Source of the DNA: Coptis chinensis
Taxonomy: Eukaryota; Streptophyta; Magnoliopsida; Ranunculales; Ranunculaceae
NCBI GenBank assembly: GCA_015680905.1
Contig: CM027378.1
Coordinates: 53,717,501 to 53,781,500, forward strand
Reading direction: 5' to 3'
Length of the DNA stretch: 64,000 bases
Shown here piece by piece: positions 33,354 through 42,867 of this stretch. A program made the translations under genes and the position numbers. Position 1 is the stretch's first letter; each line of letters starts with the position of its first letter. The notes under the pieces are model-generated. The model worked only from the letters and a program-made list of their open reading frames with translations. It was not told where the DNA came from and made no database searches.

Positions 33354-33941
33354 TTGCCTGAAGAGTGGAAGAACAAACTGATACAGTTCCTCTCTAAAAA
33401 TAAAGATGTCTTTGCTTGGACAATTAAGGATATCACTAGATTAGACTCAGGTTTCGCATGTCACCGTTTGCACATGAGGGAAGATGTTAAGCCTGTGAGA
33501 CAAAGGATTCAAAGCATTAGTCCGAAGTATGTAGAGGGGATTCGCGAGGAGGTTGCAAGGTTAAAAGGAGCGGGAATAATACGGGAAGTGGAGTTCATGG
33601 ACTGGTTGTCCAACATCATCGCGGTACAGATTGAGAATGGCAAAGTGCGTATGTGCGTTGATTTCATAGATGTCAACTCAGAGTGCCTGAAAGACAGTTA
33701 TCCTATACCGTGAGTGGATGAGTTAGTGGACCGAGCAGGATTCAAAATATTCTCATTCATGGACGCGCCGATGGGGTATAACCAGGTCGCAATGTATGGA
33801 CCGGATCAGGAGAAGACGTCCTTCATAGTGGAAGGGGGTACCTATTGTTATATGAGGATGCCGTTCGGTTTGAAGAATGCCAGGGCCACTTTCCAGCGGC
33901 TGGGAGAGAAAATGTTCGAGAGCAAGATCCGAAAGGGAATC

Positions 33942-33975
<34 letters not shown>

Positions 33976-36523
33976 TGACATGGTGGAAAAGAGCATGTCG
34001 GAGGAAGAGCACCTAGAGGGCCTGAGGGAGACATTTAGCATACTACGGGCACACAATTTAAACCTCAACCCAGATAAGTGCACATTTGGGGTGACCACAG
34101 GGATACATTGTGACACATCGAGGAATAGAACCAATCTCGAGCAAATACGATTGTTGGTAGAGATGCCTTCACCTCAGAATATCAAAAAAGTACAGCGGTT
34201 AGCGGGCAAAGTCGCGGCATTGAACAGGTTCATTTCTAAGTCGTCAAACAAGTGTAGGCCGCTTTATTGACTATTAAGGAGTACTCCGGACTTCGTTTGG
34301 ATGGCCGAATGCAAGGAAGCGTTTCAAGAACTGAAGGGTTATTTGGGCAAGGCGCCTTTGCTGTCGTGGCCAGAACCGGGAGAGAGGTTGTACCTATACT
34401 TGGGAGTTACAGAGTTCGGTCCTCGTCCGAGTGGTTGATAAGGTTGAAAAGCCGGTGTACTTCCAAAGTAAAACATTGTTGGATGTGGAGACCTGGTACA
34501 GTAGAGTGGAGAAGTACGCTTTGGCATTAATATTCTCATCATTGAAGTTGAAACCTTACTTTGAAGCACATTCAATGTTGGCGGTGACAAATCTGCCCCT
34601 TAAACAAACGCTGAAAGCAGAGAAGTCCAGAAGAATGCTAAAATGGGCGGTGATGCTGAGTTCTTATAAAGTTCAATATTAAATAAGGACTGCGGTAAAA
34701 GCACAGGTAGTGGCAGAGTTCTCGGCGGAGGATCCTACCTGGGGGGAGGAGATGGTCATGGAGCCTGAACATGAGGGGGAACCGGACTTGTTAGACCCAT
34801 GGGATAAGAAGAATGGATGGAGAGTGTTCGCAGACAGGTCTGCCACAGACACGTGTAGCGGAATATGTGTCGTAGTGGTTACTCCAGATAATGACATAAT
34901 AGAATTGTCTATGAAGTTGGGGTTCGCAGCAACCAATAATGAGTCAGAATATGAGGCTGTGATAGCGGGACTAGGAATGGCAGAGGATTTGGGGGTGGAC
35001 GAGTTGACTGTGTACTCAGACTAAAATTTGGTAATGTGCCAGGCAAACGGAGGTTTTGTTGCTAGATGTGCGCAAATGTCAAGATATTTGGAGATTGTAC
35101 ACAGAAGAGCAATAAAGTTCAAAAAGATCAGGTTCATACACTTGGGTCACGGTGAGAACAGACATAAAGACGCCCTGGCTTACGTCGTGGTTGCGATACC
35201 GAGGTTGGAAGAGAGAACCATTAGAGTAAGGAGGTTGGAGAAACCGAGTATCGAGAGGGTGGAAGAAATATGCCAAACACCAGAAGGGGTAAGAGGATGG
35301 ATGGACCCAATTAAGCACTTTCTATCCGGAGGAGAGGTGGTGGATAAGAAAGAGAGGAGAAGGTTGGAACAGACTTCGCAGAGGTACACTCTGATAGAAG
35401 GGGAGGTGTATAGAAAGAATTTTGATGGACCTCTGTTGAGGTGCCTGGGGTCGGACCTGGCACAAGAAGTACTGGCGGAATTGCATACGGGAGATTGTGG
35501 GAGTCATTCCGAGAGAAGAACCACAACACACCAGCTGTTGACTCATGGTTACTTTTGGCCTCATATGAAAAGGGATGCAATAGAGTTTGCTAAAAAGTGT
35601 GGAAAATGTCAGAGGTTTTCTCAGTTAATATTTGCACCAGCGGAGCTGCTACACAATGTATCAAGTCCGTGGTCGTTCGCTATGTGGGCCATGGATATTG
35701 TGGGTCCACTGCTAATGGCTAATGGAAAGAGGAGATTCATACTGGCCGCTACAGATTACTTTACCAAGTAGATAGAGGCCGTGGCCTTGCAACAGGTGAA
35801 GGAGGAGCAAATGATTCAATATTTATGGGAAAACATCATATGCAGGTTTGGGTTACCACATTCCATCATAGCGGACAATGGAACACAGTTCACGGGGTCA
35901 AAGGTGAAAGAGTTTTTGCAGGCTTATAATGTGAAACAGGGATTCTCAGCTCCCTACAATCTCGAGGGTAATGGACAGGCCGAATCATCCAACAGGACCA
36001 TAATGAACAACCTCAAGAGAAAGTTGGAAGATCGAAAAGGGGCATGGGCTGATGAATTGAGTCACGTGCTTTGGGCTTACCGCACTACCCCACGAACCTC
36101 CACTAGAGAGACTCATTAGCATACGGCATAGAGGCAGTGATCCCAACGGAGATGGTGGCATCCACGACACGCACTAAGGCTGTTGAAGGGGGTTTGGACT
36201 GGGGCATACTGTCTAGAGATTTGAACTTGGCTGAGGAAAGGAGGGACACTGCGTGCATCAGACTAAAGGAGTACCACAGACACCTGCAAAATCATTATAA
36301 CAAGAGGTTGAGACCGCAGTAATTTCAAGTAGGAGACTTTGTGCTCCGCAGAGTAACTCCAAGTACCAAGAAAGCAAATGATGGGAAGCTGGGACCAAAT
36401 TGGGAGAAACCCTACACGGTGGTGGATGTCGGAGGAGCTAACACTTACAAGCTGCAGACCATGGAAAGAAAGTTGATGGAGAGACCTTGGAATGTAAGAC
36501 TGTTGAAAAAGTTTTATGTTTAA
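33354..36523 (+). pseudogene. pol of the Tat element: reverse transcriptase, two RNase H domains, integrase
   Basis: Reverse transcriptase spans 33354-34270 (IVAVQIENGKVRMCVDF-type block, FMDAPMGYNQV, MPFGLKNARATFQRL). An (AT)n run sits at the YIDD catalytic box (33945-33985). The first RNase H is at 34320-34680 (SRVEKYALALIFSSLKLKPYF). The second, archaeal-like RNase H is at 34797-35050 (ATNNESEYEAVIAGL, then VYSD). Integrase runs 35300-36200, with the zinc finger ELHTGDCGSHS...CGKCQRF, AMDIVGPL, IADNGTQF and NGQAESSNR carrying the D-D-E residues. A C-terminal domain ends at 36523 (GPNWEKPYTVVDVGGANTYK). Stops at 33711, 34268, 35022, 35769 and 36117 and a frameshift near 33970 inactivate it. 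Confidence 0.88.
33945..33973. repeat. (AT)n microsatellite inside the reverse transcriptase catalytic box
   Basis: Twenty-nine bases of alternating A and T encode repeated Tyr-Ile just before the DDM of the YxDD motif. Reading enters in one frame and leaves in another, so the repeat length shifts the frame. Confidence 0.9.
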
Positions 36524-36652
36524 ATGTAATACCAGTCCGGAGCAAGGGACTTGGGCTATTTGCACATATATAATACAATGGCACTTTTGAGAAATTGGCA
36601 TGGCTAATTAATAAAGGCGGATCAGCCTCAGAGAGACAGGGGTGGTGGGGGT

Positions 36653-36937
36653 GAGCCTTTCGCGGATTTCACGTCCGAAGCAAACTTAGGGGCAGAGTGA
36701 AGTGCCCCCAGCAAGCTCATCAGCCGCCGAGAGATAGCGGGGGCGATGAGCCTTTCGCGGACATCACGTCCAAATCAAACTTAGGGGAAGAGTGAAGTGC
36801 CCCCAGCCGGCTCATCAGCCACCGAGAGATAGCGGGGGGGATGAGCCCTTTGCGAATATGAGGTCTTAATCAAACTTGGGGCAAGGTGAGTTGCCCCCAG
36901 CCAGCTCTTCAGCTGCCGAGAAACATCAATACGTAAA
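36653..36937. repeat. 95-bp tandem repeat, about three copies, in the Tat 3' region
   Basis: Copies start with GAGCC(C)TTTCGCG or its variant at 36653, 36748 and 36843. Each holds AACTT(A/G)GGG, GTGAAGTGCCCCCAGC and CTCATCAGC. The last copy is the most diverged. The array lies between integrase and the antisense gene. Such arrays in this position are known in Tat elements and can seed satellite DNA. Confidence 0.88.
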
Positions 36938-37004
36938 GTAAAGTAAAGTGCAAGTAAAGTGCGAGTGCAAGAGCAAACAGATTTCAAAGAGCATCAATAC
37001 GTAA

Positions 37005-39400
37005 TTAATAACGAATGTAGTGAAGGAGGTAATAATAGTACTTGAAAGAAAACATCCACAAGGTCAAAGTCGTAACGAAAGGAGTACAGAAGTTGCACAA
37101 ATAAACATACATTGTCACAAAAATAAATGGAGTACACAAAAGGTCAAGACAGGAAATCCTCAATATGATTTTCAAAGTATTTGGGGTCTCCATAGAGGTG
37201 GGGATCGCAGTAGAGATCTCATCATTAGTAGTGATATCTTTCATTGTGTTATCTTCCACGATGGATCCCATCACTTCGGTTCCACCTGCAGCTTCAAGGT
37301 TCTCTTCTGCAGACTTTTCAGCAGGGGTGGACGGCTTCTCGGGCAGAATGCGACCCTCCTTGAGAAGTCGATCATGTTCTTCTTGTAGTTTCTTGGCCAC
37401 CCTCCTGTCAACCAAGGCCTTGAAACGGTTTTGAAGGGTGACAATGTTCGCCTTATGCTGCTCTAAAAGGGCCGCAGTACTTTCTTGGTGTTGTAGAGCA
37501 AGAGCGTCAAGACTGGTTTGGTGCTACTGGAGGAGTGTTGTACGCTGATGACTTAAGCGTTCATTAACCATATCCATATATAGCTGGTGGTTGGCTTCCG
37601 CATTCTTTAATTCATCCTGTGCCTGGGTTTTGGCTAGATCCACGTCTTCTAGCTCCAGATGGAGTCGGGCACAAGTGGCTCTTAGACCGTTAGGACATCT
37701 GGATTCTTTCTCCAGAGAATCCACCTTAGTCCGAGCGCTAAAGAGACCGCAGATCATGTAGGAGATATCAAGGCTCACCTAAAAGCAAGAAGAACAACAA
37801 GTCAGAAATGAAAGGTGAGGGAACAAGGGCGGAGATAAGAGAGGGTACCTTCTCCCAGTTAGTGTATAGGGAAGTACGATGGTGCTCAAAGGTACCACCT
37901 TCTGCATAAGCCAGATCTTTCGGCAGATGGGAACCGTAGAAGAGAGAGGAGGCCACAACAGGATTTTCGAAAGCAGAGTCCGCAACAGTAACTTTATGGT
38001 TGCGAACCTTAAAAGTTAGGGCGAACACTTCTGAGGTGACATCTCGGCTAGAGGGGAAGGCTGTCTCCTTACCTGGCTGGCGGACAAGCTCAGGAGGGGC
38101 CTCAGATTCAGTGGCTCGGACGATAGGAGCAGGTTCCTCAGACACATTGGTCCTCAGTCGCTTACTTGGCGGCCTAACAGTGGGAGAAACCACCGCGGTG
38201 GGAGAGACTTCCATCACTTCATCATCATCCTCATCACTATCAAACAACTTCATTTTTATGATGTCCATGTCTGCGGAGGGAGAGAGTGGAGGGGTGTATT
38301 GATCTTCCCAGGTAGAAATAGATCTGTAAGAAGAAAAGGGTTTTAGAGCGGGTGGAGGAATAGGGTCACTGGGCGCAATAGCAGTAGAAAAATTTGAGGA
38401 ATCTCGGACAGGGCGGCGACGAGGAGTGTGGGGACGAGAACATTTCTTGGGAGGAGGCGATGCTCTAGGTTTCCTTTCTTTGGGAGGGGGTGGACGATAA
38501 AAGGGCGCGGAAAAGCCCACGATGTTGTGAAGGTCAGGCACTTCTAACAGTGGGGTACCCGTAGACGGGTGGAGGTTCAGAAAGGCAGCTTGGGCCGATC
38601 TTAGACTGCGGAGCCTGTCAAAGACGGGAGTGGTGACACCTAAGTATATGCAGGATTTGGAATCAAGTCGCTAACCTGCATGAGAAGACATCAACAAAAC
38701 CGTTAATAACGTGGGTTAAGTGCAAGAATAGACGGAGGCTACAACCAGACTTACCACTAGATTGGAAAGCAAGGTGATTAAGTGTCAATCCTAAAGGAAG
38801 GTCTGCGGGCAGGAAATTCCCCGATACATACAGTGGGTAGTGATGCCACAGTTTGTCAGAAGTAGTGATGTGAAGGACAAATGACTTCTTTTTGGGGCGG
38901 ACACAGAAGGATTGGTACCCTACACTGACATTTTTGGTGCAGGTCTTTATGAAATAGTTGGAGACAATATCACGGCATGACAATTTGGGATCCTCGTACC
39001 TATTATAATAGTTCACGGCGTACATCACCCTCCAGAAGTTCCCAATGCCTTGACAAGGAGGGATGTTAAAGTGATTGCATACTTCAACGTTTAACAGGGT
39101 GAAGGGAAGCCGCAGCCCAGCGATGATCTGACTGACAGTAACTACAAGGGACCTCGGCCATCGGGGAACCAGATGAGGGTAGTGAGTGACAGATGGCACA
39201 TGATCTATGGTGATGTCAGCAGGGATTCCATAGGCAACCCTAATCACATTCAAATTAGGTCTACGACTTCGGAGAGGGGGCGACAACGGAAGAAGGAATC
39301 GTCTGGATGTGGACGGGACTACCGCAGCAACCACTGGAGGTGGAAAGGCCACCTCCATAGATCGGGAAGAAGAGGAGTCCTTGGAGTCGGAAACTGACAT
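37005..39400 (-). pseudogene. antisense extra gene of the Tat element (putative gypsy-type transposon protein)
   Basis: Three blocks share one reading frame if two short GT-AG introns are removed: 39400-38755, 38675-37849 and 37778-37005. The intron gaps are 38676-38754 (79 nt, GTAAGT...GCAG) and 37779-37848 (70 nt, ending TTTTAG). The N-terminal domain (HYPHLVPRWPRSLVV, IAGLRLPF, NHFNIPPCQGIGNFWRVMYA) resembles the family annotated as putative gypsy-type transposon protein (PF04195). A Pro/Ser-rich, then acidic linker (DSDEDDDEVMEV) follows, and a C-terminal coiled coil (LELEDVDLAKTQAQDEL, RVAKKLQEEHDRLLKEG). Two TAG codons (just after the first intron and near 37524) break it. Its function is unknown. 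The antisense placement is typical of the lineage. Confidence 0.75.
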
Positions 39401-39925
39401 CGGGAAAGGAAGAGGAACATTTTTGAAAAAAGAGGAAGATTTGAACAGTTGCTAAAATAGAAGAAGGGATTTAAAGATAAACACTAAATCAAAAGGGAAA
39501 GGGAAATGACAAACCTGAATCGGAATCCCAATATAGAAAAGACGAGCCGGAGCAATCACCAAGGGTCTCAGTGGATCGGAATGTGAGGGAAGGGGAGGAG
39601 ATGTTGAGGAAGGAGAGAGGAGAAATGAGAGAAAAGCAAAGTGAAGTGAGTGAGGAAGAAGAAATGAGCGAGCTCTAAATAGGGGAAGGGTAAAATGGTA
39701 AAATTCTTAGGGTGAAGAAACCGAGGAGTCGGCAGGTGGTCCAGTGGATGGGGGACACGTGGAGGCTCAAAATACGAAGGGGCAGTGAAAAGGTGATGAG
39801 TACTCACTACAACACACACATATCGATGAGCAGTCAGAAAGGGGCGGCTTGGTGCTCTGGCAAGGAAGTAAAGAGTATTCTTGACCCCGGGCCTATATAG
39901 GGCCGTGGCGTCGAGAAGGGGCATC

Positions 39926-40280
39926 TGTAGTGGTAGGATCTGCGGTAAAAAGGATCAGGTGTAATGTGACCCGATACGAACTGTGGTATTGAAAATCGAG
40001 GAGTAGGGGATCGACTGTGGGAGGGGCCCGAGGCAAGATATGCGGAGAACTCGTGAGCACAGTATTAGTCCGCGGTCCCCCAGGTGCACGATAGAAGCCC
40101 TACACATGGAAGAAAGGTGAGCGAGGGATGAAGGGATAGGTGGACGACTATGATGGAAGACAAAGGTGTATAAAAAGAACAGTGAGAGAGAGAGAGAAAG
40201 GGGACTTGTTGGGCAAAACTAGAGAGGCTAAACCTAGGAAAAAGAAGAGAGAGAGGGGGTGGAACTTTAGAGCTCCAACA
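39926..40280 (+). repeat. 3' LTR of the Tat element (355 bp)
   Basis: Starts TGTAGTGGTAGG and ends GAGCTCCAACA; followed by the AATAA target duplication. An AGAAGGGGCATC purine-rich block precedes it and is the likely polypurine tract. Relative to the 5' LTR it lacks a few bases near 40180 and 40258. Confidence 0.9.
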
Positions 40281-40285
40281 AATAA

Positions 40286-40994
40286 CAAGAGGAAGATTAA
40301 AAGGTTCGCGATCTACTAGAGGAACCTCGACTGGATGGTCATGCTGGAACCATTGTTCAACTCGTTTCTGGCTTGCTGTTGCAGCTGTATCAGTAAGACC
40401 TGGGTGAGAAGTCGAGTGACCAGACCGAACATCAAAATGACGCAATGGTTGGTACTGGTGTACAACCTGTTCTAGCAAGACAGTATCTGTGGGTGCTGGA
40501 ATTACTGTAGTGTCTGCTGGTGCAGTAGTAGTGACCAAGGTAGGAGGCGAGAGTACTATAGTCACAATAGGTGTACCCACCACTTCAAGACCCTGCAGCA
40601 CGGAAGGAGGAGCAGTCTATAACCTAGAAAGTTCTTGTTGAGGATAGCTTGGCATAGGCGCATATCCCAGATTAGGGTTAGGCGCATACTGTGGCATAGA
40701 TTGATACTGACTATGATTCCAAGACTGATAATAAGGAGAATAACCCTAATACATTAGCTGTTGTTGACAGAAATCCGGATGATAGCTGAATGGCATAGAT
40801 ATTGGCGGTACTTGAAAATTCTGAGGAGGCGCCATTGATGTTGGTGGCACTTGTTGTGACTGAGGCAAAGGCAAACCAACCCCTCGAGAAACACTAGAAT
40901 TTTGTTGCTGGGCGACTAGAATCGCATTCAATGATTCTTGCATAGCTTCAAACTTGGCATTCAAACCATGGACATTTTCTTCTAGATGCTGCAT
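40286..40994 (-). pseudogene. gag of the gag-only element, N-terminal part
   Basis: An ATG at 40994 opens a chain starting MQHLEENVHGLNAKFEAM, a predicted coiled coil. A Gln/Pro/Tyr-rich stretch follows (SMPFSYHPDFCQQQ, NPNLGYAPMPSYPQQ) and then a Thr/Pro-rich segment (40601-40286). Stops near 40745 and 40618 interrupt it. The chain reaches the Tat element at 40280 and continues at 30785. The region between 40995 and 41255 is the leader. Confidence 0.7.
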
Positions 40995-41255
40995 CTTTGG
41001 CTTCTTTATGTATGATATAAAAATTGAAATTTGACTCTAAAACAAGAAAAATTGAATCTTTAACGAGAAAAGAGGAAAAAGACAGAAAATCAATCTCGGG
41101 TGAACAGTACTTGTGAATAGTGTTTTCGATGAACAGTATTTCCGTGAACAATACCCGATGAACTGTAACACTAAAATTTTCTCAAAAAAAATGAAAAAGA
41201 AGAAATAAAAAAATTTTGATTTTACCATGAACGATTTGTACTCCGATACGAGATT

Positions 41256-41544
41256 TGATGTAGATTTATGAGCGAAAGCGATTAAAAAGAAGAAATCTAC
41301 AACTTATATAAAAAAAACAATTAAGAATCATAAAATAAAGAAGTCTCTTTTATTGACTCTGAGAAAGAAAATCACTACTAAACATCAACTGTCTAACCCT
41401 AACCTCAAACCCCTTATTTATAACTATCCTAAAAAGCAATAAACCAATATTAATATGCTACATGACATTCTAAAAACAAAAGACTACTAAAAAGATAGAC
41501 GCCTCTTTATGCATCTGGGCTTGGGCCTATTGATGTCCGCACTA
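41256..41544 (-). repeat. 5' LTR of the gag-only element (289 bp)
   Basis: Starts TGATGTAGATT and ends TCCGCACTA, then ACTTA at 41545-41549. On the inner side the minus strand reads TCGTATCGGAGT shortly after the LTR, a degenerate form of the TGGTATCAGAGC initiator-Met primer site. Confidence 0.88.
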
Positions 41545-41916
41545 ACTTAAGTTCAGCCACTCCATTTTGTTGAGGGCTTTCAACACAAGTGTGTTGATGC
41601 AAAATACCATTCTCATGATAATAGGACTTCATATGACCAGAAAGGAATTCCAACCCATTGTCACTAGGAATAGTGCGAACCGAGCGTTGAAATTGAGTCT
41701 TTACCATGTTACAAAAGTTTTGAAGATAAATACATGCCTCAGACTTGAAACGCATGATATAATATTGTGACGAAAACCGCACTGTTTAGCAATCCAATCA
41801 TAAATGGATACAAATCATACAAGAATAGCTCGCAACACTTTTGTTTTAGTGGGCCGAGGACTCCCAAATCAGTGATACATGTCGTATAATTTGCTGCTAC
41901 ATTAGTACATTCATTG
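41545..41916 (-). pseudogene. Ty1/copia integrase fragment, upstream half
   Basis: On the minus strand the frame at 41782-41545 reads MVKTQFQRSVRTIPSDNGLE, FLSGHMKSYYHENGILHQHT and SPQQNGVAELK, the core of a copia integrase (SDNG and QQNGVAE signatures). Upstream the frame decays. It continues at 29193 beyond the gag-only element. The upstream border is disturbed by the MITE at 41925. Confidence 0.8.
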
Positions 41917-41924
41917 GTTTTATC

Positions 41925-42258
41925 CAATGTTTTGAAAACCAGACCGGTGATTGAACCGATTTTTTGTTAAAATGGTTCAACCAGATTCAACTATAGTTCG
42001 ACTCGGTCGGACCGATTGATGCTTATTTAGCAAATTTTTTAATAATTACAATAATAAAATGAATAAATACATGTTTTAATTCAATATTAATTGGTATTAT
42101 ATATCAAAACGAATTTCTTATACAAGAAACACATAATAGCATGTTGGTTTAGGTTCGCCGGTTCAACCAAAAACTCAAGTTATACCTGAACCGAAACGAA
42201 AATTTACCGGTTCTGGTCGGACACCAGTTCAACCACCGGTCCGGTTTTCTAAACACTG
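41925..42258. mobile_element. hAT-type MITE (334 bp) with perfect 8-bp target duplication
   Basis: Terminal repeats are CAATGTTTTGAAAACC and GGTTTTCTAAACACTG, with further inverted similarity inward (GACCGGTGATTGAACCG against its complement). GTTTTATC lies on both sides (41917-41924 and 42259-42266). The interior is AT-rich and non-coding. Confidence 0.9.
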
Positions 42259-42867
42259 GTTTTATCATACTATCTTAGTGGGGCTTACCAAAGAAAAAAT
42301 ATATATATAGCCAAAAAGCGTGTAGCTCTATAAATGTAGCTTAAAAATAATTTTGTAGTTGAGAACTTCACATTTAAATGAATTAACGTCATGAATATTC
42401 ACATGATCAAATGAAACAAAGCCTTGGAGATTTCGGGTTTGTATGTATAAAAACTTAAAGCAAACTAGTACGAGGAAATAAAATAGATTCTACATGTAAC
42501 AACACACACCACTTACTTTCTGGTACGTATTCATTCTAAATTTCTAATTCTAAGTTTAACTTTCTCATCATTGCAAACGATTATATTATAATATACAATT
42601 CACGAAAAACACATAATCATATTATTTGGTTTGTTATATATGCGTATAATTCAGCATTGGCTACGCCACCCATGGCAATACAGAATATAAGTTGCACTGG
42701 CTAGTCTTTTGATAGGTTTCAAGGACGTATAGATGTTAATCTTGTGATAGTTTGTTTTGTGGTGTACAATTTTTTAACATTTATTCCCACTTACATATAT
42801 ACAAATTATTACTAATGTTCTTTATGTACTACCTCTTATTTTTGTTTCAGTTTTGTAGAGATAAGAG
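42259..42867. other. region upstream of the SRP receptor pseudogene
   Basis: AT-rich, with no coding potential. TTTGTTTCAG at 42841-42850 looks like the 3' end of an intron in the former 5' untranslated region, 18 bases before the start codon. The former promoter would lie here but I see no convincing core element. Confidence 0.45.

Larger units (their letters stand above)
30786..40280 (+). mobile_element. Tat-lineage Ty3/gypsy retrotransposon, complete but decayed (9.5 kb)
   Basis: LTRs at 30786-31147 and 39926-40280 are flanked by a perfect 5-bp duplication AATAA (30781-30785 and 40281-40285). In order: primer site, gag, aspartic protease, reverse transcriptase, RNase H, second RNase H, integrase, 95-bp tandem repeats, then a long antisense gene (39400-37005). 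The dual RNase H, an antisense extra gene downstream of pol and tandem repeats in the 3' region are all known traits of the Tat lineage (Retand and Grande types). By eye the LTRs differ at about 20 of 355 positions, mostly transitions, plus two small indels. Stops and frameshifts break every plus-strand gene. It lies inside the gag of the TR-GAG element. Confidence 0.9.
29194..41544 (-). mobile_element. gag-only LTR retrotransposon (TR-GAG type), split by a Tat element
   Basis: Two 290-bp LTRs (29194-29484 and 41256-41544) flank an interior that codes only for gag. A perfect 5-bp target duplication, ACTTA, lies at 29189-29193 and 41545-41549. The LTRs start TGATG and the left one ends CATCA. 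Next to the 3' LTR the minus strand reads the polypurine tract ACTTGGGGAGTG. Without the nested element at 30786-40280 the unit would be about 2.9 kb. Gag stops about 30 bp before the 3' LTR, leaving no room for protease, reverse transcriptase or integrase. By eye the two LTRs differ at about 20 positions, more than the LTRs of the nested element. It inserted into a copia integrase gene. Confidence 0.88.

Noticed and set aside
33714-33974. Tyr-Ile repeat protein
   Set aside because: It is the reverse transcriptase frame running into the (AT)n expansion, not a separate gene.
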